Part shown: one piece after another, positions 43,449 through 52,783 of the stretch
Position numbering within the stretch: position 1 is the stretch's first letter
Layout of the letters: each line of letters opens with the position of its first letter
Notes under the pieces: model-generated
Told to the model about the DNA's origin: nothing
Database searches by the model: none
The model's input: only the letters and a program-made list of their open reading frames with translations
Made by a program: the position numbers and the translations under genes
Assembly: GCA_965219165.1 (NCBI GenBank)
Contig: CBDCMW010000002.1
Span: forward strand, 2,852,001 to 2,916,000
Length of the DNA: 64,000 nucleotides
DNA from: Aldehydirespirator sp965219165
GTDB taxonomy: Bacteria > Actinomycetota > Acidimicrobiia > Acidimicrobiales > Aldehydirespiratoraceae
Reading direction: 5' to 3'

Positions 43449-46361
43449 CTATGCGCCGGACGGGCCGGAGCGGCCGATGGCGTGCTCGGAGGTGCCGAGG
43501 TAGCTGGCTATCACCAGCGGGTCCTGACGGACCTGGTCGGGCGGGCCCTCCGCGATCACCGCGCCCGCCTCCAGGCAGTACACCCGGTCGCTGATCCCCA
43601 TGACCAGCGGCATGTCGTGCTCGATGACGATCACCGCGGCGTCCAGCTCGGCCTGCAGCTGCTTGATGAGCGGACCGAAGGCCTCGGCCTCGCGCTGGGC
43701 CACGCCGCCTGTCGGCTCGTCCAGCAGCAGCACCCGGGCGTTGACGGCCAGAAGGCTGGAGAGCTCCACGATGCGGCGCGTGCCGGTGGACAGCGTGGCC
43801 ACGAAGTGGTCCGCGTAGCGCTTCAGTCCCATGTAGTCGATGATCTCGTCCGCTTCGGCCCGCTTGGCCCTCTCCTGGGCGGGCGATGGCGGCAGGGCAG
43901 TCATCGAAGCGACCAGACGCGAGTGCACTCGGGCCTCGAGGGCGACCATCAGCGACTCGCGCACCGTCAGGCTCGGATAGACGCGGGCGCCCTGGAAGCC
44001 CCGTCCCAAGCCGCGGGCGTGGCGGGCCGGCGCCCGCCGCCCGGTCACGTCGGTTCCGAGCACGAACACCCGTCCCTGAGCGGGAACGAATCCGCTGATG
44101 GCGTTGAGAAGTGTGGACTTGCCCGCGCCGTTGGTTCCGATCAGGCCCACGAGCTCCCCGTGATCGACATGCACCGAGACGTGGTCGACCGCAGTGTTGC
44201 CGCCGAAGCGCACCGACACGTCCTGGGTCTGCAGTGCGGGGCCCGCCCTGTCCGCGGTCGAAGCAACGCTTGCCGTCACCGGCGAGCGAGGCTTGCCTGG
44301 CTCCGGCGCGGACTCAGGCGCCTGGGCGCCCTGCTCGACGGCCGAAGGCTCGCTCGCCGCGGCGGCCTCCCGCTCCGCCATCTTGCGGTCGGCGCGCTCC
44401 AGCAGCTTGTCGCGGATGCTGTAGACGATCTGCAGCAGCCCGCCGGGGAAGTACATGAGCAGCACCAGCAGGCCGATGCTGCTGGTCAGCAGCCGCACGA
44501 GATCGTCGAGCTCCTCGGGAATGGTCTGGGGAATGCCCCGCACCCACAGCGCCCCCAGGATGGGGCCGGCCACCGAGCCCAGGCCGCCGATGATGGCCGT
44601 GGCCACCACCACGATCGACTCGCTGGCCCGGAACAGAGAGTCGGGTTGCAGCGAGGGCACCAGCGTCACGAGCAGACCGCCGGAGTAGGCCGCGATGCCT
44701 CCGGCCACACCGAAGGCGGCCAGCTTCATGCGAGTGGGCGACACGGTGGACGCCGAGGCCATCTCCTCGTTGTCGCGCACCGCGATCCACGACCGCCCGA
44801 TGCCGGTGCGGCGCAGCCGGGCCACCACCGCGGCCGCCACGGCCAGCGAGACGAGGCACAGGAAGTAGTAGTTCTTGCGGGAGGCGTCGAAGTCCACGTG
44901 GATCGGACCGAGGTCGAGCACCGGCTTCTTGGCCGGGCGGGGGAACGAGGTGCCGCCGGTGAAGAAGTCCTGCAGGAACAACCACGTTGCCGAGGCCACC
45001 GCGAACGCGAGCGTGGTCACGGCCAGGAACAGGCCCCGCACCCGGAGCGCGGGCAGGCCGACGATCACCGCGGTCACAACCCCGACTGCGGTGGCCACGA
45101 CCATGGCCAGGGCCCAGGGCAGGTCCAGCGACAGATCGAACAGGTCGAAGGGCACGGGGATGTCGTTGCCCTGGGTCAGCCCGAGGACGGTGAGTCCCCC
45201 GAGCCCGACGAAGGCGTACTGGCCCAGCGAGAGCTGGCCGGCCCATCCAGTGAGAACCGTCATCGACAGCACCACCATGGCGAACAGCAGGATGCTCGTC
45301 CAGGTGAACAGAGAGCTGCTGGTGGACAGCGTCAGTCCCAACAGGACGAAGAACCCGAACAATGCCACGAACCCCATGGCGTTGAGTCGGCGCACCCACC
45401 ATAGAGACTCGAGGCGGCTGGGGATGGCCCGCACCCGCGGCGAGAGGGACCACGCCTCCTCCTGGCCGGTGCTCTGCACCACCAACAGCACGACCACCAG
45501 CACGGCGAGGAAGAGGTAGACGTCCACCACGGATCGGTTGGCCGAGTCCACGTTGGTGCGGATGAGCTGCTCGGCCACGCCCACCGCCAACCCGCCGGCC
45601 AGCGTGCCGGGCAGCGAGCGCATGCGGGCCAGCAGCGATACCACCAGCACCCTCAGCAGCAGCGGCTCGGCGATGGCCGCGGTGCCGGCCTGGGCCGAGT
45701 TGATGCCCTGTAGTGGGGCCAGGAAGATGGCGGTGGCCGCCGCGAATGCCCCCGAGATGGACCACACGATCGTCGAGGTCCGCCGGGGCGAGGTGCCGTA
45801 GACCCGGGCGGTGTCGGGATTGGAGGCCGAGGCCCGAACCGCCAGCCCGAAGCGGGTGCGCGAGATGAACCAGGCCAGCGCGCCGATCAGCACCGGGATC
45901 ACCGCCAGCACGATCAGCTCGCGGGCCTGAAGCCGGATGTGGTCGGTGGGCGTCCACGTCGCCTTGAACGGCGGCGAGATCGGCCCGGGGGCGACGACGT
46001 TGGGCAGGTTGAACTTGGCGAAGAGCACTATCTGGCCCACGCCGATGGTGGCGATCAGCACCACGAGGCGGGGCGAGGCGAACAGCCGCCTGATCACGAT
46101 CAGCTCGATGGCCATGCCCATGGCCGAACAGGCCGCGAGAGCGAGCACGAACGACAGCCACCAGTTCAAGCCGTACTGGGCCAGAAGCAGCACGAACAGG
46201 GCCACACCGAAGGCTCCGACCTCGCCGTGGGCGAAGTTGAGCACCCCCGTGGAGCGGTAGATCAGCACGAACCCTGCCGCGAAGGCGGCGTAGGTGAGAC
46301 CCGTCACCGCGCCCAACACCAGGGACTGCTGGCTGATGGTGATGCCGAGGAACTCGATCAT
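43449..46361 (-). CDS. Fused branched-chain amino acid-type ABC transporter: LivH-LivM-LivG in one chain
   Basis: This 970-residue protein joins three normally separate subunits. Residues 1 to about 300 are a LivH permease (IYRSTGVLNFAHGEVGAFG, ASASNPDTARVYG). About 340-690 are a LivM permease (LTGWAGQLSLGQYAFVGLGG, AVRDNEEMASASTVSPTR). After a Glu/Ala/Pro-rich linker, about 715-970 are a LivG ATPase: Walker A GTNGAGKST at 742, signature LSTGTRRIVEL, Walker B LLLDEPTGG, and IEHDM. The start ATG at 46361 matches LivH; the open frame upstream is not conserved. It lies 43 bases downstream of the MFS-LivF gene, and together with the LivK-like lipoprotein the set would make a complete importer. 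Confidence 0.92.
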   Translation of the reverse strand: MIEFLGITISQQSLVLGAVTGLTYAAFAAGFVLIYRSTGVLNFAHGEVGAFGVALFVLLLAQYGLNWWLSFVLALAACSAMGMAIELIVIRRLFASPRLVVLIATIGVGQIVLFAKFNLPNVVAPGPISPPFKATWTPTDHIRLQARELIVLAVIPVLIGALAWFISRTRFGLAVRASASNPDTARVYGTSPRRTSTIVWSISGAFAAATAIFLAPLQGINSAQAGTAAIAEPLLLRVLVVSLLARMRSLPGTLAGGLAVGVAEQLIRTNVDSANRSVVDVYLFLAVLVVVLLVVQSTGQEEAWSLSPRVRAIPSRLESLWWVRRLNAMGFVALFGFFVLLGLTLSTSSSLFTWTSILLFAMVVLSMTVLTGWAGQLSLGQYAFVGLGGLTVLGLTQGNDIPVPFDLFDLSLDLPWALAMVVATAVGVVTAVIVGLPALRVRGLFLAVTTLAFAVASATWLFLQDFFTGGTSFPRPAKKPVLDLGPIHVDFDASRKNYYFLCLVSLAVAAAVVARLRRTGIGRSWIAVRDNEEMASASTVSPTRMKLAAFGVAGGIAAYSGGLLVTLVPSLQPDSLFRASESIVVVATAIIGGLGSVAGPILGALWVRGIPQTIPEELDDLVRLLTSSIGLLVLLMYFPGGLLQIVYSIRDKLLERADRKMAEREAAAASEPSAVEQGAQAPESAPEPGKPRSPVTASVASTADRAGPALQTQDVSVRFGGNTAVDHVSVHVDHGELVGLIGTNGAGKSTLLNAISGFVPAQGRVFVLGTDVTGRRAPARHARGLGRGFQGARVYPSLTVRESLMVALEARVHSRLVASMTALPPSPAQERAKRAEADEIIDYMGLKRYADHFVATLSTGTRRIVELSSLLAVNARVLLLDEPTGGVAQREAEAFGPLIKQLQAELDAAVIVIEHDMPLVMGISDRVYCLEAGAVIAEGPPDQVRQDPLVIASYLGTSEHAIGRSGPSGA

Positions 46362-46404
46362 CGGGCTTCGGACTCCGCGCCGGAAGCGGCGACAGGCGCG
46401 CCAG

Positions 46405-48624
46405 TCATCCGCCCTCGCCTCCCAGGAACACCGCCCGGGCCAGGTCGTCGCGCTCGGCCAGCTCCTGGGCCGACCCCTCGAAGCGGATGCGGCCCTTCTC
46501 CATGAAGATGGCCCGATCGGCGAAGGCCAGGGCCACATTGAGCGACTGCTCGACGATCACCATCGTCTGGCCGTCCTGGCGCAGCCGTTCCACCACGCCG
46601 AGCAACTCCTGAACCACGAGCGGCGCCAGTCCCAGGCTGAGCTCGTCGATGAGCAGCACCTCGGGCTCGTGCATCAGGGCCATGGCCAGAGCCAGCATCT
46701 GCCGCTGCCCTCCCGAGAGCTGGCGCGCCGCGATCCCCGTGCGTTCGGCCAGAGCTGGGAACAAGCTGAGAGCCTTCTGTGTCCGGGCATCGACCTCGGC
46801 GTCGTCAAGGCCGGAGGCCAGCACCGAGACCCTGAGGTTGTCGGCGACGGAGAGCGCTTCGAAGACCCCGGCCCCGCCCCGCAGTTGCACCAGCCCGGCC
46901 GCGAAGCGGTCCTCGGCCTCGGCGTAGGTGATCGTGCGACCCCCGAGCCGCACCACGCCCCGGTCGGGAATCCCCAGCCCGCTCACGGCACGCAGCAGGG
47001 TGGACTTGCCCGCGCCGTTCGTGCCGAGCAGAGCCAGCACCTCCCCCCTCGCCACCTCGAAGGACACGTCGAAGAGGACCTGCACGCTGCCGTAGGCGAA
47101 GTCGAGATTGTGGACCTGAAGCGCGGGCACCGAAGCGGGATCGGCGGCAGCGCGGCGCTGCTCCTCTTGCTCCTCGAGCAGCTCCTCCACCGACCGCGAG
47201 ATGTCGCGGCGGATGAAGCGGCTGCCGTATGCGATCAGGGCTCCTCCGATGAGAGCCGCGGGCGGTGCCGCCACCAGCATGGCCGTGCGTTCGTTGTAGG
47301 CGTCGGACAGCTGGCCCACGATCAAACCGCCGAAGAATCCGCCCATCAGGAACACGAACACCGGCAGCAGGGCAAAAGCCTGGGCCCGGATGCGATAGGG
47401 CGACACCGCGGCGATCACCGAGGGCGCAGCCACGAACGCCATGGAGATCAGGGTCTGGGCCACAGCCATCAGCGCGACCAGCCCACCGAGGACCTTGATG
47501 GGCAGGGCCACCGCGTACACCACCCCGGACACCATCACCAGCAGCCCGGCGTAGCGCATCATGGCACCCGGATCGCGGCGGAAGCCCCGGTCGAAGACGC
47601 GCCCGGCCACCGGCAGCCCGACCAGGGCGGCCACCCAGATGAGCGACTCGACAACCCCCCGCTCGAAGGGCCCCATCGCGTACTTGTCCTCCAACAGCAG
47701 GTTGAACTGGATGGGGATGGCGATCAGGGCAAAGCCGAGCACGCCCACGCCCGTGGACAGGAAGTAGAAGGTCTTGATCTTGCGCAGCCGGGCGAAGGCG
47801 GTGCCCATCGACACCGGCAGCTCGTCCACCTCCACCTGCTCGTCGCCGAATACGGCCTGCTTCTCGAAGCGTCCCCTCGTCGGCTCGCGCAACATCACCG
47901 CCGACAGGGCCGCGGCCACGAGCGGTGCGACCGCGATGGCGAAGAAGGCCGCCCGCCAGGGGTCGTCGCCTCCCGCCAGAGCCGCGATCCCGCCGACCGC
48001 CAGCGGGCCCACAAGCTGGCCGACAGGCCGGCCGAGACCCTCCAGCGCAAAGATGCGGTTCCGGGCCTGGATCGGGTAGGTATCCACCAGCAGGGAGTTG
48101 GCGACCGGGATCCGGTAGGCCTGCCCGAAGCCCGTTCCCGCATTGGTGAGGAACAGCTGGAACGGGTTGACGATGAGTCCGCTCAAGAACGACGTGACGG
48201 CCCAGAAGGCCGAAGCCACCGGGATGATGGACACCCGCTTGACCCGGTCGGCGAGAGCGGCCATGGGGACGGCGCCGAGCACCAGGGTGACGCCGCCGAA
48301 TCCGAGAATGCCGAACAGCACGGTGTCGCTGATGTTGAGCGAGTTCTGGATGTCGGGGGCCAGCACCCGTATGGCGCGGGGAAACTCGTCGATCATGGTG
48401 AGCAGGAACATCATCACCAGCATCGATGTCCCGCCGGCCCGCAGGCCCTCCCTCAGGGTCATGGGCTCGTCGCCCACACCGGGGAGCAGGTCGTCGGGCA
48501 ATACCGTCTCGGCGTCGCGCTCGGCCTGCTCGGCGCGACGCTTGGCTTCCTCGTCGAGGATCGCCCCCGCCAGATCGGCGACCGACTGCTCAGGTCCGGT
48601 CATCTGTTCCGGCTCGCCTGCCAT
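46405..48624 (-). CDS. MFS transporter fused to a LivF-type ABC ATPase
   Basis: This 739-residue protein has two parts. Residues about 45-490 are an MFS-type membrane domain of about twelve helices (GFGGVTLVLGAVPMAALADRVKR, NAGTGFGQAYRIPVANSLL). After a charged helix (ELLEEQEEQRR), about 508-739 are a complete LivF ATPase: Walker A GTNGAGKST at 534, ARQLSGGQRQM at about 634, LLIDELSLGLAP, VIVEQS. The frame is continuous. GAGGGG precedes the ATG at 48624. LivF normally drives LivHM import, so the MFS half is unexpected; the ATPase may pair with the LivG domain of the next gene while the MFS half adds a second route or anchors it. Confidence 0.9.
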   Translation of the reverse strand: MAGEPEQMTGPEQSVADLAGAILDEEAKRRAEQAERDAETVLPDDLLPGVGDEPMTLREGLRAGGTSMLVMMFLLTMIDEFPRAIRVLAPDIQNSLNISDTVLFGILGFGGVTLVLGAVPMAALADRVKRVSIIPVASAFWAVTSFLSGLIVNPFQLFLTNAGTGFGQAYRIPVANSLLVDTYPIQARNRIFALEGLGRPVGQLVGPLAVGGIAALAGGDDPWRAAFFAIAVAPLVAAALSAVMLREPTRGRFEKQAVFGDEQVEVDELPVSMGTAFARLRKIKTFYFLSTGVGVLGFALIAIPIQFNLLLEDKYAMGPFERGVVESLIWVAALVGLPVAGRVFDRGFRRDPGAMMRYAGLLVMVSGVVYAVALPIKVLGGLVALMAVAQTLISMAFVAAPSVIAAVSPYRIRAQAFALLPVFVFLMGGFFGGLIVGQLSDAYNERTAMLVAAPPAALIGGALIAYGSRFIRRDISRSVEELLEEQEEQRRAAADPASVPALQVHNLDFAYGSVQVLFDVSFEVARGEVLALLGTNGAGKSTLLRAVSGLGIPDRGVVRLGGRTITYAEAEDRFAAGLVQLRGGAGVFEALSVADNLRVSVLASGLDDAEVDARTQKALSLFPALAERTGIAARQLSGGQRQMLALAMALMHEPEVLLIDELSLGLAPLVVQELLGVVERLRQDGQTMVIVEQSLNVALAFADRAIFMEKGRIRFEGSAQELAERDDLARAVFLGGEGG

Positions 48625-48854
48625 TCTTCCCCTCGCGAGGCTCCGACCGACCGGCAGGGGTGCGGTCGGTGCCGCGACAGTAGCCGCGGCGGATTCAGGC
48701 GCGGCCAATGGCGGCGACGGGAGCCGAGCCGACGATCGCATCCGCGATCATGCGACCGGGCCAACTTGTGCGCGCCAAAGCGGGTGGGCGAGACTGACGC
48801 GCCAGCCCGTTGCGGGTGTCATTCGGGTTTCATTTCGGAGGGACGGAGAATTAC

Positions 48855-50606
48855 ATGACCGCACGACTTCGCTTTGCGCTCACCCTTGTTGTCTGCATGG
48901 CCTTCTTGGCCGCAGCCTGCGGGGGCGAGGTGACGGACTCTGACGAGGGGGATGCGGCCACGCCCACGACTCAGGCGCCCGACACCGCCGAGCCCGACGA
49001 CCCCGACGAGGCTCCCGACGACGAGCCCACCACCACCACCGAGCCCGCCGACTCAGACGAACCACCCGACGACGAGCCCACCACCACCGAGCCCACCACC
49101 ACCGAGCCCGCCGACTCAGACGAACCACCCGACGACGAGCCCACCACCACCACCGAGCCCGAGGGTCCGCCGCCGAACATCTTCGACGATCCCCGCGACG
49201 GCATCTTCGACGAGTACCAGGCCGCCATGGACCGCGGCGACCACCCGTTCATGCAGGTCGACGAGTTCTGCCGGACCCACGAGCCCGCCCCCGACCGGGT
49301 GGCCACCGACAAGGGCATTGAGGCCGACTCCATCTCGCTCGTGCACATACGCTCGAAGCTGGAGGATTTTGCAGCCATCGGCTTCGGCACCGACGTGGGC
49401 GACCCGGCCGAGATGTTCGAGACATTGGTGGCCGTGGTCAACGAGCAGTGCGGCGGCGTGCGGGGCCGCACGATCGACCTTCACACCATCCATGTGAACG
49501 TTCTGGGCGACACCCTGGACGAGGAGCGCAACGCGGCCTGCATCGAGGCCATCGAGGACCACGACGCCGTGATCGTGATGAACTCCAGCGGATTCCAGGG
49601 CTCGGCCACCCTCTGCATGGTGGAGGTACACGAGACGCCCTTCATCACCGTGCAGCCCCAGCCGGAGGAGTTCATGGAGCGCAGCGGCGACCGGCTGATC
49701 ACCATGACGCCGACCGCGGAGGAATCACTGGGGTGGCTCGCCCTCGACCTGATCAACCGGGGCGAGCTCGACGGCAAGACCGTCGGGATTGCTGCTCCCG
49801 ACACTCCGGGCCAGGTCGAGCCGGTCGAGAGCCTGGTGAACCTGCTGCGGGACAACGGCGTCAATGTCGCCGTCTTCGACCAGCTCGGCTGCGGCGGCAC
49901 GATCGTGTGCATGGATGGCGCGAGGGAGACCGTGAGCCGCATGCGAAGCGAAGGCGTCGACGTGGTCTTCAACGTGCTCAACGTCATCTCCGCGCCCCAG
50001 TTCCTCAACGAGATGCTCAACCAGGGATTCGAGCCCGGCGACGTGCAGTTCTACGCATCCGACTTCAACTCGCAGGCCTCCGAGATCGTGGCGTCCAAGA
50101 TCGTCCAATTCGGCGGGGAGGCAGCCGGGGCCCTCTACAACGGCGCCCAGATCATGGACTCCCGCGACACCGGCGCCTACCGGGTCGAGGGCTACGAGCC
50201 GAGGGCGTTCAACGAGATGTGCAACGACACCTACGGCGCCAACAGCCCCTCGGGGACCAACCACGAGTCGCAGGACCGCCACGACGGCAACTCGAGGTAC
50301 GGAATGGCCAGCTCGGTGTGCACGGTCCTGCGCACGGCGCTGCTGGCGATCTACGAGGCGGGCGACAACCCCACCCGGGCCGACATCAATGAGACGCTGG
50401 CCAATCTGGGGACCATCGACACCAACGAGATGATCCCCGGTTCGATAGCGCCGGGCAAGACCCGTGTCCCGGACGCGATCCACAACCTCGTCTGGGAGTT
50501 CCCCTGCACCAAGCCGTACCCCTTGCCCGTGCCCGTGCCCGGCTTCGAGGATTCAGGTGGGACCTGCATCTACCCGATAAACGAATACAGGCCGGCACCC
50601 TCCTAG
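48855..50606 (+). CDS. LivK-like ABC transporter substrate-binding lipoprotein
   Basis: The 583-residue protein has a lipoprotein signal (LTLVVCMAFLAAAC), a long Thr/Glu/Pro/Asp linker (about 25-105) and a type I periplasmic-binding fold: VAVVNEQCGGVRGRTIDL, VIVMNSSGFQGSATLC, GKTVGIAAPDTPG, VDVVFNVLNVISAPQFLNEM. Cysteines in the mature part suggest disulfides. A GGAG site seven bases before the ATG fixes the start. It is divergent from the MFS-LivF gene over 230 bp. The ligand could be an amino acid, amide or related compound. It is longer than usual LivK because of the linker and C-terminal extension. Confidence 0.88.
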   Translation: MTARLRFALTLVVCMAFLAAACGGEVTDSDEGDAATPTTQAPDTAEPDDPDEAPDDEPTTTTEPADSDEPPDDEPTTTEPTTTEPADSDEPPDDEPTTTTEPEGPPPNIFDDPRDGIFDEYQAAMDRGDHPFMQVDEFCRTHEPAPDRVATDKGIEADSISLVHIRSKLEDFAAIGFGTDVGDPAEMFETLVAVVNEQCGGVRGRTIDLHTIHVNVLGDTLDEERNAACIEAIEDHDAVIVMNSSGFQGSATLCMVEVHETPFITVQPQPEEFMERSGDRLITMTPTAEESLGWLALDLINRGELDGKTVGIAAPDTPGQVEPVESLVNLLRDNGVNVAVFDQLGCGGTIVCMDGARETVSRMRSEGVDVVFNVLNVISAPQFLNEMLNQGFEPGDVQFYASDFNSQASEIVASKIVQFGGEAAGALYNGAQIMDSRDTGAYRVEGYEPRAFNEMCNDTYGANSPSGTNHESQDRHDGNSRYGMASSVCTVLRTALLAIYEAGDNPTRADINETLANLGTIDTNEMIPGSIAPGKTRVPDAIHNLVWEFPCTKPYPLPVPVPGFEDSGGTCIYPINEYRPAPS

Positions 50607-50614
50607 ATCCCGCC

Positions 50615-50653
50615 GGGCCGCTCCCCTGACAGTTCCGCCAGCCGGGGCGGCCC
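50615..50653. terminator. Probable bidirectional terminator between livK-like gene and xerC
   Basis: GGGCCGC at 50615-50621 pairs with GCGGCCC at 50647-50653, continued by CCC/GGG with one bulged T; the loop is about 18 bases. It lies between two convergent stop codons, eight bases after the lipoprotein gene. There is no U run, which is common in high-GC actinobacteria. Confidence 0.55.
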
Positions 50654-50700
50654 AGACCCGAACGTCAACCCCGGGCTCCCGAGAGCGCCCGGCCGCGCGG

Positions 50701-51600
50701 TCAGGCCCGGGGGTGGGTGCTGCGATGGACCTCGCGCAGCCGCTCGCGGCTCACGTGGGTGTAGATCTGCGTGGTCGCTATGTCCGCGTGGCCCAGCAGT
50801 TCCTGCACGGCCCGCAGGTCGGCGCCGCCGTCGAGCAGGTGGGTGGCGAAGGTGTGGCGCAGGGCGTGCGGGTGGGTCGGCACCACGCTGCGGCGGTCGA
50901 TCACTCGTCGCGCATCGCGGGGCGTCATGGCTCGACCTCGTTGGTTCAGCAAGAGCGCGGCCGCGGGAGTGTCCTCGGTGACGAACGAACCGCGGTGATC
51001 CTCCAGCCAGACGCGCAGCGCGGCCGTCGCAGGATCGCTCAGCGGCACTAGGCGCTGCTTGGCACCCTTGCCCCAAACCCGGATCTCGCCCCGGGCCAGG
51101 TCCAGATCTTCATAGCGGAGGCCGCACAGCTCGCTCACCCGCAGGCCGCTTCCGTACAGCAGTTCCACGATGGCCAGATCGCGGGCGTCGCGGGCACTGT
51201 CGTCGCCGGCTCGAGCCGGCTTGTCGATGAGCGTGTGGATCTGGTCGTCCTTGAGCACCTGCGGGAGCCTCGACGGCCCCCTCGGCGCGGCCAGCCCGAG
51301 CGTGGGGTCGGTGGTTGTCCGGCCGGTACGGCGGGCCCAGTCGAAGTAGCGGCGCAGCACCGAGACCTTGCGGGTGATGGTGCGAGCCGCGTAGCGGTTG
51401 GTGCCCAAGTGGGCCAGGTAGCTCCGCAGGGCCCGGCGGTCCACCGACGCGGGACCGGAGACGCCGGCCTCGTCGAGCCACCCCGCGGCCGCGGCCGCGT
51501 CCCGGGCGTACACGGCCCGTGTGGAGTCGGCCACGCTGCTCAGCGAGTCGAGCCAGGCACCCAGGCCCCAGTTGTCCACACTCTGATTGTAGTTTTCCAC
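50701..51600 (-). CDS. xerC: Tyrosine recombinase XerC
   Basis: The 299-residue recombinase resolves chromosome dimers at dif with XerD. An N-terminal SAM-like core-binding domain (1-95) is followed by the catalytic domain with all active residues: Arg154 (SGLRVSEL), Lys178 (GKGAKQR), His245 and Arg248 (HALRHTFATHLL), His271 (LGHADIATTQIYTHV) and Tyr280. Start is GTG at 51600 with a weak ribosome site; a GTG seven codons later is possible. Position after comM and dprA is conserved. XerC versus XerD is judged by neighbours. Confidence 0.9.
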   Translation of the reverse strand: MENYNQSVDNWGLGAWLDSLSSVADSTRAVYARDAAAAAGWLDEAGVSGPASVDRRALRSYLAHLGTNRYAARTITRKVSVLRRYFDWARRTGRTTTDPTLGLAAPRGPSRLPQVLKDDQIHTLIDKPARAGDDSARDARDLAIVELLYGSGLRVSELCGLRYEDLDLARGEIRVWGKGAKQRLVPLSDPATAALRVWLEDHRGSFVTEDTPAAALLLNQRGRAMTPRDARRVIDRRSVVPTHPHALRHTFATHLLDGGADLRAVQELLGHADIATTQIYTHVSRERLREVHRSTHPRA

Positions 51601-51625
51601 AGAGCCTTCGAAGTGTCGCCAGCCC

Positions 51626-52783
51626 TCACAGCGGTCGGCCTCTCAGCACGCGGGCGCCGTCGCGGGCCAGGAGACCGAGGCGTTCCAGGCCTTCGGCAGC
51701 CACCAGCACCTCCGGCACCGGCGCCCCCGCCCGCAGCACCAGAACGTCGAGGCTCACCGGACCGTCGTCGAGCAGGTCGAGCAGCCTCTGCTGGAGCAAG
51801 TCGAGCCCGACCCCGGCGATCCCGTCCCTGGACGGGACGCGGCCGGAGGCAGCATCGGGCTGTTCTGCGCCGCCGGTCGAACCCGCGGTGGCCAGCCCCA
51901 GGGCGACGAGCACATCGTCGGTGCAGCAGGCCGGAGCGCAGCCCTCGCTCAGCAGCAGATTGGTGCCTGCCGCGGCCGGGTTCCGAACCGAGCCGGGCAC
52001 GGCCATGACCGTGATGCTGCGCCGCACAGCCTCCTCGACGGTGTGCATGGAGCCTCCCGCCCGCTTGGACTCCACCACCACGACCACGTCGGCCAGAGCA
52101 GCCAGCAGCCGGTTGCGGGCCGGGAAGCGCCATCCCTCCGGCTCGGCGCCCAGGGGCGCCTCGCCGAGCAGTGTCCCGGCCGCGCTCACCGCCTCCCACA
52201 GGTCGCGGTTGCCCCTCGGGTACACGACATCGAGGCCGCTGCCCACCACCCCCACCACCGGCACTCCGTTCGCGGCCAGGGCGCCCCGATGGGCGGCCCC
52301 GTCGATCCCCAGGGCAAGGCCCGAGACCACCGTCACACCCGCCGATGCCAGCCCCGAGCCCAGCTCCATCGCCACTGAGCGTCCCGTGGGGGTGCAGCGC
52401 CGCGTGCCCACGATGGCCACTGCCGGCGCGGCCGGATCGGGCACGCGGCCGCGGCGGAACAGGATCGGCGCCGGATCGATGTCTTCGGTGATGGCGGGCG
52501 GGTGCTGAGAGCTCGCCGACGTCGTCACCCATGCGTCGAGCGATTCAAGCTGACCAGCCACCGCGGCGAGGTCCATGCCGCGGGCATGGTCGCGCCAGAC
52601 GTCCCGCAGCTCCGCCTCGACGGCCGCGTCGGGCGCATCGCCCCGCTTCACCGCCTCCCACACCTCGGCGGGATCTCGGCCGGCCAGCAGCCGGCGCAGC
52701 CGCCGTGGGGTCGACCGCGGTAGCGAAGCGATCGCGGCGGCGTGGGCTCCCCGATCTCGTTGTGCCGGCATCAGATCACCCAT
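51626..52783 (-). CDS. dprA: DNA-processing protein DprA
   Basis: DprA loads RecA on incoming single-stranded DNA during natural transformation; many non-competent bacteria keep it. The protein (385 residues from the ATG at 52783) has an N-terminal helical region, the Rossmann-like core (VAIVGTRRCTPTG, VSGLALGIDGAAHRGAL, GVVGSGLDVVYPRGNRDLW, FPARNRLLAALADVVVVVES, GTNLLLSEGCAP) and a C-terminal winged helix (about 325-385). A start at 52771 (MPAQRD) is equally possible and has a better GGGTGA site. It overlaps the end of comM. Confidence 0.92.
   Translation of the reverse strand: MGDLMPAQRDRGAHAAAIASLPRSTPRRLRRLLAGRDPAEVWEAVKRGDAPDAAVEAELRDVWRDHARGMDLAAVAGQLESLDAWVTTSASSQHPPAITEDIDPAPILFRRGRVPDPAAPAVAIVGTRRCTPTGRSVAMELGSGLASAGVTVVSGLALGIDGAAHRGALAANGVPVVGVVGSGLDVVYPRGNRDLWEAVSAAGTLLGEAPLGAEPEGWRFPARNRLLAALADVVVVVESKRAGGSMHTVEEAVRRSITVMAVPGSVRNPAAAGTNLLLSEGCAPACCTDDVLVALGLATAGSTGGAEQPDAASGRVPSRDGIAGVGLDLLQQRLLDLLDDGPVSLDVLVLRAGAPVPEVLVAAEGLERLGLLARDGARVLRGRPL

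Noticed and set aside
51570..51602. DnaA-box-like TGTGGAAAA and TGTGGACAA at the start of xerC
   Set aside because: Each differs from the consensus by one base, there are only two, they are in coding sequence, and no dnaA/dnaN genes or AT-rich unwinding region are near.
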